Source: a virus
Strand: one strand, 5' to 3'
IMG/VR virus record: IMGVR_UViG_3300009703_000016
Coordinates: 1-64,000 of that record
Length of the DNA stretch: 64,000 nucleotides
The notes below the pieces were generated by a model, which saw only the letters and a list, made by a program, of their open reading frames with translations, searched no databases and was not told the DNA's origin. Each line of letters starts with the position of its first letter. The stretch's first letter is position 1. Both the position numbers and the translations under genes were made by a program. Of the stretch, positions 1-8,178 are shown one piece after another.

Positions 1-727
1 CAGGAAGAACGCTATTGTTCGAAGCTCTTGGGATTTTCCCAATCTCAGAAGCACCTGAAGTAAGCGGTCGACGTGGTGGTAGATATGCTAAGTATTTATT
101 AGTATCTCGTCTAACAAACTTAATACCCTTCCAGTCAGTTTCCATATCTGGGTGAGGAATTACATTATATGCAGACTCTGAACTACCGTCTGTCGGCCAG
201 TTTGTAGCTAGAACTTCATACTCTATTACGCCAGGTGTATTGAAGTTACTGCTATCCAATTCTAAGCCTAGATATATGATTCCATTTATAGTATCTAGAT
301 GGTAATCGTCATCAGCAGCAATAGAATCCCTAGCTACGGCATTGAAGAAGTCTACATTATATAGCGACGTGGTCAGAACTGAAGTATTTTCAGGTACAAA
401 ATCAAGGTGTATTTCTGTTTGACCATCTTGAGATACGACACTTTGAGCGTATTGAATAACTTCAGAAACTTCTAGATTGGGTTTCTGCATCAAGGCATTT
501 GAAGCCTTCTGCTGCCCTACGATTCTTGCGAGGTTCGTAATCTGGAGAGGTTCTCCATCCATGATATTATCGCCAGACTGTGTCCACAGATCACCAAGTG
601 CTCTTTCTACAAGAGCAAGGCCATTCTTAGACTGAGTAGCAATAGAATTCAACTTCACATTAGAAGGTTGTTCGCCTGATGCAAAGCTAATTGGAATAGG
701 AAAAGTAACCCTAAATTGGTCGCTCAT
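1..727 (-). CDS. Virion (probably tail/baseplate) protein, C-terminus outside window
   Basis: The visible part is the first 242 residues, read from an ATG at 727. The 3' end lies beyond the left edge. The sequence starts MSDQFRVTFPIP and continues with a mixed helical and beta pattern, with no transmembrane segment and no motif I recognise. It follows the 787-aa fibre-like gene after about 30 bases on the same strand, so it is the next gene of the baseplate/fibre end of the late operon. A structural role is inferred from position only. It is a genuine coding frame because it is open across the whole stretch and has normal composition. Confidence 0.7.
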   Translation of the reverse strand, partial: MSDQFRVTFPIPISFASGEQPSNVKLNSIATQSKNGLALVERALGDLWTQSGDNIMDGEPLQITNLARIVGQQKASNALMQKPNLEVSEVIQYAQSVVSQDGQTEIHLDFVPENTSVLTTSLYNVDFFNAVARDSIAADDDYHLDTINGIIYLGLELDSSNFNTPGVIEYEVLATNWPTDGSSESAYNVIPHPDMETDWKGIKFVRRDTNKYLAYLPPRRPLTSGASEIGKIPRASNNSVLP

Positions 728-757
728 AAACTGACACCTCTGTGTAATACTATCAGA

Positions 758-3121
758 TTAGATAGTCACCTCAAACTCATGTCCAAGATTAATTAACATA
801 CCTGAGGTCGTTAGTCCAGATACTGTTGTTATTAAATCATGGGTATAAGCCTGGGGGATTGGATTTAGATCTAAGAATGTAACACCATCTAGTGCACTTG
901 CCAGTGTTATAGATGGGGATCTCAATCTCCACCCAATGGGAAGTAAACCAGATTGCAGAAGTTCAACATGCTCAAGAGTGGTTCCTTCTTGGTCATAGTA
1001 GTGAGCATTAGTAAGTGTCCCACTTGGAACTGAATTGATAGTATCGATATCAAATAGACCCTTTGAGGCATCTGGAATATCAATCAAGATCTCAATAGTG
1101 TTACTAAAGATCGTAGTATTTGTACGTGTATTTAAGGTCTTAGCTCTCATTCTGACCTTTGTAGGTCCAACAATTAAATAAGATTTTTGAATAGAACTGG
1201 CTGTAACATCAGGCAGTATACTGTCAAAAGTAACACCAGTACCACTATCAGTTATTGTAATAGAGGTAGGCTGTACAGGAACGATTGCAGGCACATCTCC
1301 TGTGTGAGGATTGACCGCTAGTGGATCAATCTCAGACACAACAGTTTTCTTACCTGTGCGGAGATCCTCTTCTCCATACACGAGAGGGACAGCTAAGCTG
1401 TGAACCTCGCGGTGCCATACTTCCCATTTGATTTGCTCTTCTACAGCTGAACCTAACCATGCAAAGTTTCCTGTTGGATCTAGGTCAAAATCAATTGAGG
1501 GACCGTTAAAGTCTTCTTCTGTTAGGAATGTCTCATAGTAATTCTTTAGACCTGACTTCGGTATCCCAAGAATAAGATCCTCTCTAGCCACCTGGAATAA
1601 GAAAAGAGTATCGCTAGCTGAGGAAGCCTGGAAGTCTGTCAAGAATAAGTCAGTTCCAGAAGCGGTGGAGGATACATCATCTGTTACCGCTCCTAACTGT
1701 TCAATAGTACGAGGTGGATTGTAGAGAGTTCGGGCCTGCCCCCTGCCATTTGTAATAGCACTTGTGGACTGAGAAGAACCAAAGCTTCCTATCTCTACAT
1801 CTAGTATTTCAAAGGTAACCTCTTGACCTTCAACTACTTCGTTATCTTTAGTAAGCGCTGTAGCTTGTATGGTTGCAAAGTTATTCCCTAGGAATAGTGG
1901 ACCAAAGAAGTTTGTAGATATCTCAGGTAACAAAGCAGTAAGCTGAAGCTGACTAACATCTAGCACTCTATTACGGAGAAAGACAAAGCCGTCCCCAGTG
2001 AATCTCCTTACAGGGTTTAAGTCTGCATTTGAGTCCTGTACGTAGTCTCTAGAGTCTGTTGGTTCATACTCTAGTCCAATAGTTTTATGGTACCCAGCAC
2101 GTAAGTTAGATCCATATGGGGGTACACCACCTGATACTGTTGTGCCAAATGTAGCTAAGCCTAAGTCCCAGTCAATCTTTACTTGGTCTACTCCTGATAA
2201 AGTAAAGTCACTGACCACAGTGTAGATACGATGATCGCCACCCAGGAAGTCACTATACAATGTGAACGGGGCAGTTCTGTCTATAGGTGAATATGTAAAG
2301 TTGAACTGTTGATTATTAGTTCCGTCTGATACTCCAAGTGTATCTAGCTCATCAAGTTGTATACTGTCCAGTCCAGATGTGTTGACATAAAAATCACCTA
2401 TCTGATTTGAGACCTGTTGATTAAAGACAGCAGTCGGTGGGCTCGTTGTTGTATCTAAGTACCACTCCTCATCAGCAGTATTTACATTTTGCCAGAATAT
2501 AGAGCTACCATCCTGGGCATTTTGTTGACCAGAGGGCGTGAACTTTCCTGTGAACTCAACCATTTTCCTAACGTCTCTATCTGGCAAGTAGACACCATCA
2601 GTTCTGTTCCACTCATAGCCACGAGCTATTATTGGTGTACCTGTTTTTGGTACATAAGAAAGCTGTAGCAGGTTACCACCAGATGCCGTTATGCCAGTTG
2701 GCGGAGCAAGACCTGAGACTTGCACGACATCAATAACGCCATCGTCAGAATAAAGATAGAACTCTTCGTCTTCAGAATAGTAAAAGCCATGAAGAACTCT
2801 TGGTCTCCAGACGCTATCTGGTCCATCCTCTACTGACTGAATAGCTGTTACCAGTAGGTCGTTTCTATCTCCGATACCCGTAACCATATTGTCCTCTACA
2901 CCAGCCATCGATGGGTCCCAAAGGACAGGAACGAAATGGGCCTCATTGTCGTCTAGCTGACCACCCCATCTCCTATCATCAAAGGAGAAACCATCTATAG
3001 TTTTTCCGGTGGTAGGAAAGGGACTCTCATCAAAGGAAGAGGATAGCCCAACACTTGGGCCTTCAGCTCTTCGTTGATAAATAGCTATTTGTGTATCAAA
3101 AAGTTTTGTAAAAGCAGGCAT
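758..3121 (-). CDS. Large beta-rich fibre or baseplate-appendage protein with Ig-like segment
   Basis: A 787-aa protein rich in Thr, Ser, Gly and Asp with many short beta-type stretches, as in phage fibres and appendages. Near residues 410-460 a segment containing ATIQATALTKDNEVVEGQ looks like a bacterial Ig-like (Big-1/invasin type) strand pattern. It ends with LGHEFEVTI. The next upstream protein begins with a related GHEFEV motif. The start codon lies just after the TAA of the preceding gene, with only a weak ribosome site, so translation is probably coupled. Function as a host-contact or baseplate appendage is inferred from composition and its place after the baseplate genes; no catalytic motif is visible. 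Confidence 0.6.
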   Translation of the reverse strand: MPAFTKLFDTQIAIYQRRAEGPSVGLSSSFDESPFPTTGKTIDGFSFDDRRWGGQLDDNEAHFVPVLWDPSMAGVEDNMVTGIGDRNDLLVTAIQSVEDGPDSVWRPRVLHGFYYSEDEEFYLYSDDGVIDVVQVSGLAPPTGITASGGNLLQLSYVPKTGTPIIARGYEWNRTDGVYLPDRDVRKMVEFTGKFTPSGQQNAQDGSSIFWQNVNTADEEWYLDTTTSPPTAVFNQQVSNQIGDFYVNTSGLDSIQLDELDTLGVSDGTNNQQFNFTYSPIDRTAPFTLYSDFLGGDHRIYTVVSDFTLSGVDQVKIDWDLGLATFGTTVSGGVPPYGSNLRAGYHKTIGLEYEPTDSRDYVQDSNADLNPVRRFTGDGFVFLRNRVLDVSQLQLTALLPEISTNFFGPLFLGNNFATIQATALTKDNEVVEGQEVTFEILDVEIGSFGSSQSTSAITNGRGQARTLYNPPRTIEQLGAVTDDVSSTASGTDLFLTDFQASSASDTLFLFQVAREDLILGIPKSGLKNYYETFLTEEDFNGPSIDFDLDPTGNFAWLGSAVEEQIKWEVWHREVHSLAVPLVYGEEDLRTGKKTVVSEIDPLAVNPHTGDVPAIVPVQPTSITITDSGTGVTFDSILPDVTASSIQKSYLIVGPTKVRMRAKTLNTRTNTTIFSNTIEILIDIPDASKGLFDIDTINSVPSGTLTNAHYYDQEGTTLEHVELLQSGLLPIGWRLRSPSITLASALDGVTFLDLNPIPQAYTHDLITTVSGLTTSGMLINLGHEFEVTI
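771..784. repeat. 14-bp direct repeat, copy 1 (encodes HEFEV)
   Basis: The 14 bases at 771-784 recur exactly at 4025-4038. Here they encode the C-terminal HEFEV of the 787-aa protein; the other copy encodes the N-terminal GHEFEV of the 310-aa protein. Confidence 0.8.
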
Positions 3122-3123
3122 TC

Positions 3124-4056
3124 TTATACACCAAAATACATAGGATAGACGGACATTAGTTCATTAATTATAAGAGCGCCTAGGTCTGTAGGAATACCAG
3201 AGGTCTGGCTTCCATCATAATTAACAGTTTGTGAGAAAAGTAATTCTTTAAAGATCTCTGATTGAAGGTCTCTGATTATAACAGGAGATGCTACTGGACT
3301 AAAAGAGGTTTCATGGAAATTATATCTAGCGCGAACACCTTCTGGTGGGACAGAAAAGGTTTTTATAACACCATTTACATAATCAACAAAGTAGCATCCT
3401 TGTGCAGTAACTTCGACTTCTGTATTTACCTCTTTATTGAAAGCTAATCTGTCTGTAAAAACCAGAGAGTTCTTCTCTATATTCTGATTAGGAAGAACCT
3501 GAATATTTGAATCTCTCAATAAGAAGTTGTTAACAATCTTAGAACTACTCTGGTTAATAATAGTATCAGATCTAGTAAAGGGTTCCTGACCTGATGCTAA
3601 TGTTAGATTAAAGTATGCCGACTCAGTATTAATCTTATTTACCAGATCACCCAGCCAGTAACCTTCTACTCCTGGAGTGGATCTGTTTATCTCCATCTCA
3701 AGTGTACTGGTTGCTTTGTTAGAATAAATGAAGACCTTATTCTCTATGAATTCAATAACAGGTTGAATATTTGTAGGAGTTGCAGAGTCAAGCTCAATAG
3801 TTATCGGCTTGGAATATTCTAATCCCAACTCTCTTGTCATAGCATTCAGTAGTCCTATATAAGTTGAACTTGCACGACGTGCGAAGACATCAAGCAGGCG
3901 CTTCTTGTAGGCATCATTCCTCTCTAGTGGTAGACGAGGCAGATTAAGAGCTACACCGTGACTGTCAAGTTCGTTGAAAACAGAAGATGCTACAGGTGTA
4001 CCCTTGATAGCTATTCCGCTTACTTCAAACTCATGTCCGATTAAAGATTCAGTCAT
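3124..4056 (-). CDS. Baseplate/tail adaptor-like structural protein
   Basis: A 310-aa protein starting at an ATG that overlaps the TGA of the preceding gene (ATGA), so the two are translationally coupled. The N-terminus has GHEFEV followed by a helical segment (LPRLPLERNDAYKKRLLDVF, about residues 40-59), a pattern I associate with phage baseplate adaptor or tail-fibre-connector proteins. The remainder is mixed beta. There is no enzyme motif. It sits in the run baseplate J-like, 538-aa, 310-aa, 787-aa, so a role in linking fibres to the baseplate is a reasonable inference but not shown. The family could not be named from sequence alone. Confidence 0.55.
   Translation of the reverse strand: MTESLIGHEFEVSGIAIKGTPVASSVFNELDSHGVALNLPRLPLERNDAYKKRLLDVFARRASSTYIGLLNAMTRELGLEYSKPITIELDSATPTNIQPVIEFIENKVFIYSNKATSTLEMEINRSTPGVEGYWLGDLVNKINTESAYFNLTLASGQEPFTRSDTIINQSSSKIVNNFLLRDSNIQVLPNQNIEKNSLVFTDRLAFNKEVNTEVEVTAQGCYFVDYVNGVIKTFSVPPEGVRARYNFHETSFSPVASPVIIRDLQSEIFKELLFSQTVNYDGSQTSGIPTDLGALIINELMSVYPMYFGV
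4025..4038. repeat. 14-bp direct repeat, copy 2 (encodes GHEFEV)
   Basis: Identical to 771-784. The two copies are 3.25 kb apart, at the 5' end of one gene and the 3' end of the next. Confidence 0.8.
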
Positions 4057-5669
4057 TTAATAATCTTTACCTCACTATAGTTCTCATGAAAGATTATCTC
4101 TTTCGTATCGTAATCAATCAGCATTGTGTCATAGTGGGGTTCTAAGTGATGAACGCCACTATCTACATCTCTTACTAAGATGTGCTGTTGGTGATCGATA
4201 TCAACACCCGCAACTGTTGTACCTATAATATTAAACAAGTTGAACTCTGCAAGAGCTGTCTTGGAACTAACACGAACTATACGCTTATCTATCTCTGTGA
4301 GGTTTCCATTGAAGACGACTTCAAGAGTAAATATATGATCGCCTAATTCTGTTAATGTGAAATCAGTTGGAGATCTCAGTGATCTTGTTTCTATTATGTT
4401 GTTGACCCAGTAGTCTGTTGAAGTAGAAACTAAGGTTCCATCCTCCAGAACACCCATGGATACGCCATCAGGAAACTTAACCGTTAGGCGATGTTTTATA
4501 ACAGTACGAACTGGACGAACAAATCTCAGGTCTACCTCTACTTCCTCATCTCTTGTTATGTAGTCTCTCTGTGTCACTATTTGAACAAGAGGACTATTTG
4601 TTTTACCCACAAGTTCAGATTGAGATGGCTGGTCAAATTCAAGATCATACAATAGCAGACCAGACTCAGTGACAACCCATGCTCTTTGCATGAAAGGGAT
4701 AGGAGCAATATCAAGTGGGGTAATAACATTGTTACCACTGTCTAGTAGCTCCCACTCTCTATATGCCTCTCTGTCTGTTCTGTTTCTTAGTACATCAATA
4801 GCATGAGATGCTGCATAAGTTTCGCACTCTAGGAGCACAACATCTGATTGCCAACAAGATGTTCCAATTTTCCAGAAGGTAGAAAGATTGTCTCTACTAT
4901 GTTTGAATTGAGATATGTCTCCAAACGAATCCTTGTAGTCAACTTGGTTGAAGCCGTGTGACCATATTCTTACCTCTCCCGAAGCTGGGAAGTCAAGGGC
5001 CTGGACCTGATCAATTTCTTTCCAACCTTTCAGTGTTCTCTTTTTATCGTTATAGATAAAAGGAATCTCTTCTGCTTCTTCTGTATCTTTCCATGTTGTT
5101 CCTGAGATTCTAATCTTAGCCTGAAGGAAACCATCTTGCAGGTCTGGTCTTTCCTCCAGGAGAGAAACTCCTGATACCTCAACATATAAAGTGTTAGATA
5201 AGAATGGATTGTTTATGCCACTAAACGTGTACTCTTCACTATTGCTGTCTAACAATACGTGGTCGGTTCCAGAGTAAGTGGTCAGCAGGTTTAACCTGTC
5301 AGGTATCGCATCATACCAAAACTCTTTGATCGTTCCTGTTTCTGCTTCGTCTACTAGGTACCAAGTATTACCCACTAGTCCTGAGACAGTAGGGGCAAGT
5401 GACAGGGGCTGTAACTGGGTTGCGTTGTCTACGGAGAACTCAAATGTTTCAGGCAATTGAAACCTGTAAACAAGATCTATCTCTTGAGTATTAACAGTTG
5501 TCAGGGACGTGTTTGAGAAACCACGAAATAATTCTGTCTCTATAGTCTCAAGGTTACGACCGATTACATTCAGAAGACCTTGGCCTACTGACTGCTCATC
5601 TGTTCTAATCTTGCTCCAGTCAGGAAAACTGTTTGCAAGTTCTTGTGTAACCTTATACTTTTTTGCCAT
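4053..5669 (-). CDS. Baseplate structural protein, unknown family
   Basis: A 538-aa protein. Its ATG overlaps the TAA of the J-like gene upstream (TAATG), so it is coupled to it. The N-terminus (MAKKYKVTQELANSFPDWSK) and the following helix resemble the opening of baseplate proteins that sit next to gpJ-like wedges in large myoviruses. The rest is beta-rich with no transmembrane segment. The Pro-Asp-Trp context and the position after gp25-like and J-like genes suggest a wedge or peripheral baseplate component. No catalytic residues can be recognised, and it could also be an appendage anchor. Confidence 0.55.
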   Translation of the reverse strand: MAKKYKVTQELANSFPDWSKIRTDEQSVGQGLLNVIGRNLETIETELFRGFSNTSLTTVNTQEIDLVYRFQLPETFEFSVDNATQLQPLSLAPTVSGLVGNTWYLVDEAETGTIKEFWYDAIPDRLNLLTTYSGTDHVLLDSNSEEYTFSGINNPFLSNTLYVEVSGVSLLEERPDLQDGFLQAKIRISGTTWKDTEEAEEIPFIYNDKKRTLKGWKEIDQVQALDFPASGEVRIWSHGFNQVDYKDSFGDISQFKHSRDNLSTFWKIGTSCWQSDVVLLECETYAASHAIDVLRNRTDREAYREWELLDSGNNVITPLDIAPIPFMQRAWVVTESGLLLYDLEFDQPSQSELVGKTNSPLVQIVTQRDYITRDEEVEVDLRFVRPVRTVIKHRLTVKFPDGVSMGVLEDGTLVSTSTDYWVNNIIETRSLRSPTDFTLTELGDHIFTLEVVFNGNLTEIDKRIVRVSSKTALAEFNLFNIIGTTVAGVDIDHQQHILVRDVDSGVHHLEPHYDTMLIDYDTKEIIFHENYSEVKIIK

Positions 5670-6883
5670 TAGTTCTTATCTAAAACTACAATGGGTATCT
5701 GAACTGATGGTTCAATAATAACTCTCTCCTCTGCGCTTGGTTGATAGTCGTTCAGAAGAGTTTGTTTAATACGATTGTCTTTTAGCTTTGTCTCCTTATA
5801 GATAGAGATATCATCGAATGCCTGTTGTGCTGTGCCGATGTTTAGTATTTGACTGCTTACTGCCATGACTCTTTCGATCGCTTCATTAACAAAAAAGCCC
5901 TCTCCAATGTCAAGGTTGTTTACATAATCTTGCAGGGCAGTTTGGATGTCAATCCTGACCTGGTCACGTACATCCTGTGTAGTATCTGTACGCCATGTTA
6001 CTGACACTTGAAAGGTTAGCCCACTTAAATCTGGAGCTTTTGCAAGCCCACTTATACCCTGAGCCTGAACTCTTTCTATAGCTTCTTGACATGCATTGAT
6101 TAACGGTTGTGGAGTGTTTGGGATAACAGCTTGAACTAGGATATCAAAACTTCCTATGCCACGAGCATAGGGTCTCGCAATTATATCAGATACCCCAGGG
6201 ACAGCGAAGACCGCAAGTCTTACTGACACTTCGTTAGCTTTTTCTGCTGCAGTAACCTGATTAGATAATCGGAATCTATAGTTAGTATCGTTCTCAATAG
6301 AAGAACCATTATCTATTAGCCCAGGATTATTAACTAATAGACCAGCAGCTGCTGTGTAGTTTGTGAAATCATGAAAGGTAAGTGTGTTTGTTCCTACGTT
6401 AGATGTGGACCCATCAGCTGTGGCTTCTACTGAAATCCATTGCTCCGCAGATAATCTGTTCAGGAACGTGCCTACGCTCACCCTGTATACAGTTCCAGAG
6501 TTGTTTATTCCAGTTGACACAAATGTTCCAGAAGGGATAAAGATATCTGTATTACTGTTGATATCTCCAAATGTTCCTGTTTCTACATAGAATCTAATTA
6601 GTTGGTCGGCCGCTGAAGCCCCTGCTCTGACTGCTGGAGCACGAGGAACTCCTAGCATATCTCCAAAATAGTCAAGAAATTGTCCTTCTGCAAAAGGTAA
6701 GAAGCCTCTAAGGAGATTTATATCAAACTCCTGATAGGCCTTATTTAGTTTTCTATTTACTACACGTAAGAGATTACGTGCCTTTCCACCCGGAGAGGTT
6801 CGTGTGATATTGGTTTCATTGATCAGCTCGTTTAGGGTTTCACCCTGTAAACGTTCAAATGATTTTTCAAATAAAAGTGGGAT
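5669..6883 (-). CDS. Baseplate wedge protein, gpJ-like, with apparent ATC start
   Basis: A 404-aa protein of the baseplate J-like family, a component of the contractile tail baseplate wedge. The N-terminus has the expected opening (about residues 20-30, TRTSPGGKARNLL), then LLRGFLPFAEGQFLDYFG and LGVPRAP, matching the family pattern of a helix that leads into a GxxR motif. The first in-frame ATG (6658) would cut off 75 residues of this conserved region. Upstream the frame stays open back to the TAG of the gp25-like gene at 6898. An AGGAGG lies eight bases before ATC at 6883, ideal spacing, so I place the start there. ATT four codons further up is too close to the ribosome site. The downstream gene overlaps by TAATG. 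Confidence 0.8.
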   Translation of the reverse strand: MPLLFEKSFERLQGETLNELINETNITRTSPGGKARNLLRVVNRKLNKAYQEFDINLLRGFLPFAEGQFLDYFGDMLGVPRAPAVRAGASAADQLIRFYVETGTFGDINSNTDIFIPSGTFVSTGINNSGTVYRVSVGTFLNRLSAEQWISVEATADGSTSNVGTNTLTFHDFTNYTAAAGLLVNNPGLIDNGSSIENDTNYRFRLSNQVTAAEKANEVSVRLAVFAVPGVSDIIARPYARGIGSFDILVQAVIPNTPQPLINACQEAIERVQAQGISGLAKAPDLSGLTFQVSVTWRTDTTQDVRDQVRIDIQTALQDYVNNLDIGEGFFVNEAIERVMAVSSQILNIGTAQQAFDDISIYKETKLKDNRIKQTLLNDYQPSAEERVIIEPSVQIPIVVLDKN

Positions 6884-6890
6884 ACCAATC

Positions 6891-6898
6891 TCCTCCTA
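6891..6898 (-). promoter_or_regulatory. Ribosome binding site that supports an ATC start
   Basis: The minus strand reads TAGGAGGA, merging the TAG stop of the gp25-like gene with a perfect AGGAGG. Eight bases further on is ATC, in frame with the conserved J-like N-terminus. No ATG, GTG or in-frame TTG lies at usable spacing. Confidence 0.7.
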
Positions 6899-7372
6899 TC
6901 GAGTTCCACGTTCGTCAAATCTACTACGATTATCCAGGTCTACATAGACACCCTTCTCTAAGTAATCATACAGGAATGTGGCACTAATTACAGTGCCAGA
7001 CTGTATTCTATTTTCTGCAGTAGCTAATACAGCTAAGCTTAATGAAATTAGCACCTTATAAATACTCACAGGTGTGACTCTGATTTCTACATCTGAAACA
7101 GAGACTAGCTGAGAAAGAGAGCTTTCTAATCTAATCTTAATATTCTCTGCTGTTTCTCTAGAGTTAGACTCTCCAACGAAGTCATCTAAATCTGCACCTA
7201 CTGTAATATCTTCTTTCCAGTCACCAAGACTAGATTTTACAATAGTAAACATTTCATTACGAATAGAGAGTAGTAGATCTTCTGAGGTGTCTTTTATGTC
7301 ACCCTGATTATCTAGTAGTAAGTCCCCATCCCAAGAGAAATCCAAATCCACTGAATCATAATTTCCTGCCAC
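6896..7372 (-). CDS. gp25-like baseplate wedge protein
   Basis: A 158-aa protein of the gp25/gpW-like baseplate family, a small core wedge component of contractile tails. The pattern fits well: DLDFSWDGDLLLDNQGDI near the start, then a helix with IRNEMFTIVKSSLGDW, then repeated beta strands (SVSDVEIRVTP and the LISLSLAV region). It starts at a GTG with GGAG nine bases upstream. It lies directly before the J-like gene, the usual order for these two wedge genes. Related proteins have been called lysozyme-like, but no lysozyme catalytic signature is evident and a structural role is more likely. Confidence 0.8.
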   Translation of the reverse strand: MAGNYDSVDLDFSWDGDLLLDNQGDIKDTSEDLLLSIRNEMFTIVKSSLGDWKEDITVGADLDDFVGESNSRETAENIKIRLESSLSQLVSVSDVEIRVTPVSIYKVLISLSLAVLATAENRIQSGTVISATFLYDYLEKGVYVDLDNRSRFDERGTR

Positions 7373-7378
7373 TTATAA

Positions 7379-7720
7379 TCACTCCAAGGATAGATCTACT
7401 GGAAGTAGAAGTGCTGCAAAGAACCCAACGTCTTGTGCAAGATCAAAGGCTACGTGGATAGGAGGTATGGATATCTTACCAGGAAGGGGCGTGACCTCAG
7501 TTGAAGGTAGGCTCTGTACAGGCTCAGGTAGGGAAACATAAGCACCGCCAGTTCTAATAGACTCAGAACCAGCGACTATAGATGTAGGACCATAGATGAC
7601 ATTGCCACCAGACCCTGTCTTAATAAAATTCTTCTTAGACCCAACCATCTGTACGCTTTCAGCCGCTACCGTCATTTGAGCTGTGCTTTCTGTAGTTAGC
7701 TTCCATATTTTAATAGTCAT
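7379..7720 (-). CDS. Small baseplate-region protein, unknown
   Basis: A 113-aa protein with a clear AGGAGG ribosome site before its ATG. It is rich in Ser, Gly, Pro and Val. It has no Cys, no signal peptide and only a mild hydrophobic stretch near the C-terminus (FFAALLLPVDL). Its stop lies a few bases from the GTG of the gp25-like gene. It sits between a 148-aa gene and gp25, where myoviruses often encode spike or hub accessory proteins. I do not recognise the family. Confidence 0.5.
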   Translation of the reverse strand: MTIKIWKLTTESTAQMTVAAESVQMVGSKKNFIKTGSGGNVIYGPTSIVAGSESIRTGGAYVSLPEPVQSLPSTEVTPLPGKISIPPIHVAFDLAQDVGFFAALLLPVDLSLE

Positions 7721-7731
7721 TCCTATTCCTC

Positions 7732-8178
7732 CTATGATAATAAACCAAATGGTTCAAACGGTAACGATGATTGTGTATCCACATTACGATCTGGTATTTG
7801 ATCTCCGTTCTTCAGTGTCTCATCTTCTGTTGCTTCTGCCAAGACCTTTGCATATGCTTTACTTGATTCTCCTATTCCTCTCCATGTTATCTCTATTATC
7901 ATTCCTGCTTGAAGACCACCAAATCTCATTAGTAAGTCCAAAGGGGAATCTATGATAATAATCTCCCGGCCGTCACCCCAGAGTCTTCTTCCTTGTCCTA
8001 GCTTACTGACCCAGGCAGTACATGAGAGTGTACCCGTTTCTCTTGGATCTATCTTGTGTATAGTTCCTATTGCTTTTTTAGTACTACGGTTAGAGTCTTC
8101 ATCTAGCTTTCTTCTAGATGCCTCTCTCTCATGTTGAACTTTAGTAGTGAAACTAGATTGCCCTTTTGTACCTTTCAT
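7732..8178 (-). CDS. Small baseplate/hub-associated protein, unknown
   Basis: A 148-aa protein whose ATG overlaps the TAA of the 2013-aa hub gene (TAATG), with GGAG upstream. It has a basic, charged N-terminus (residues 1-35), then a beta-rich core (TGTLSCTAWVSKLGQG and MIIEITWRG), which could be an OB-like fold as in spike or hub accessory proteins. No catalytic motif is seen. Tight coupling to the hub protein suggests the two are made in fixed ratio and may interact. Confidence 0.5.
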   Translation of the reverse strand: MKGTKGQSSFTTKVQHEREASRRKLDEDSNRSTKKAIGTIHKIDPRETGTLSCTAWVSKLGQGRRLWGDGREIIIIDSPLDLLMRFGGLQAGMIIEITWRGIGESSKAYAKVLAEATEDETLKNGDQIPDRNVDTQSSLPFEPFGLLS

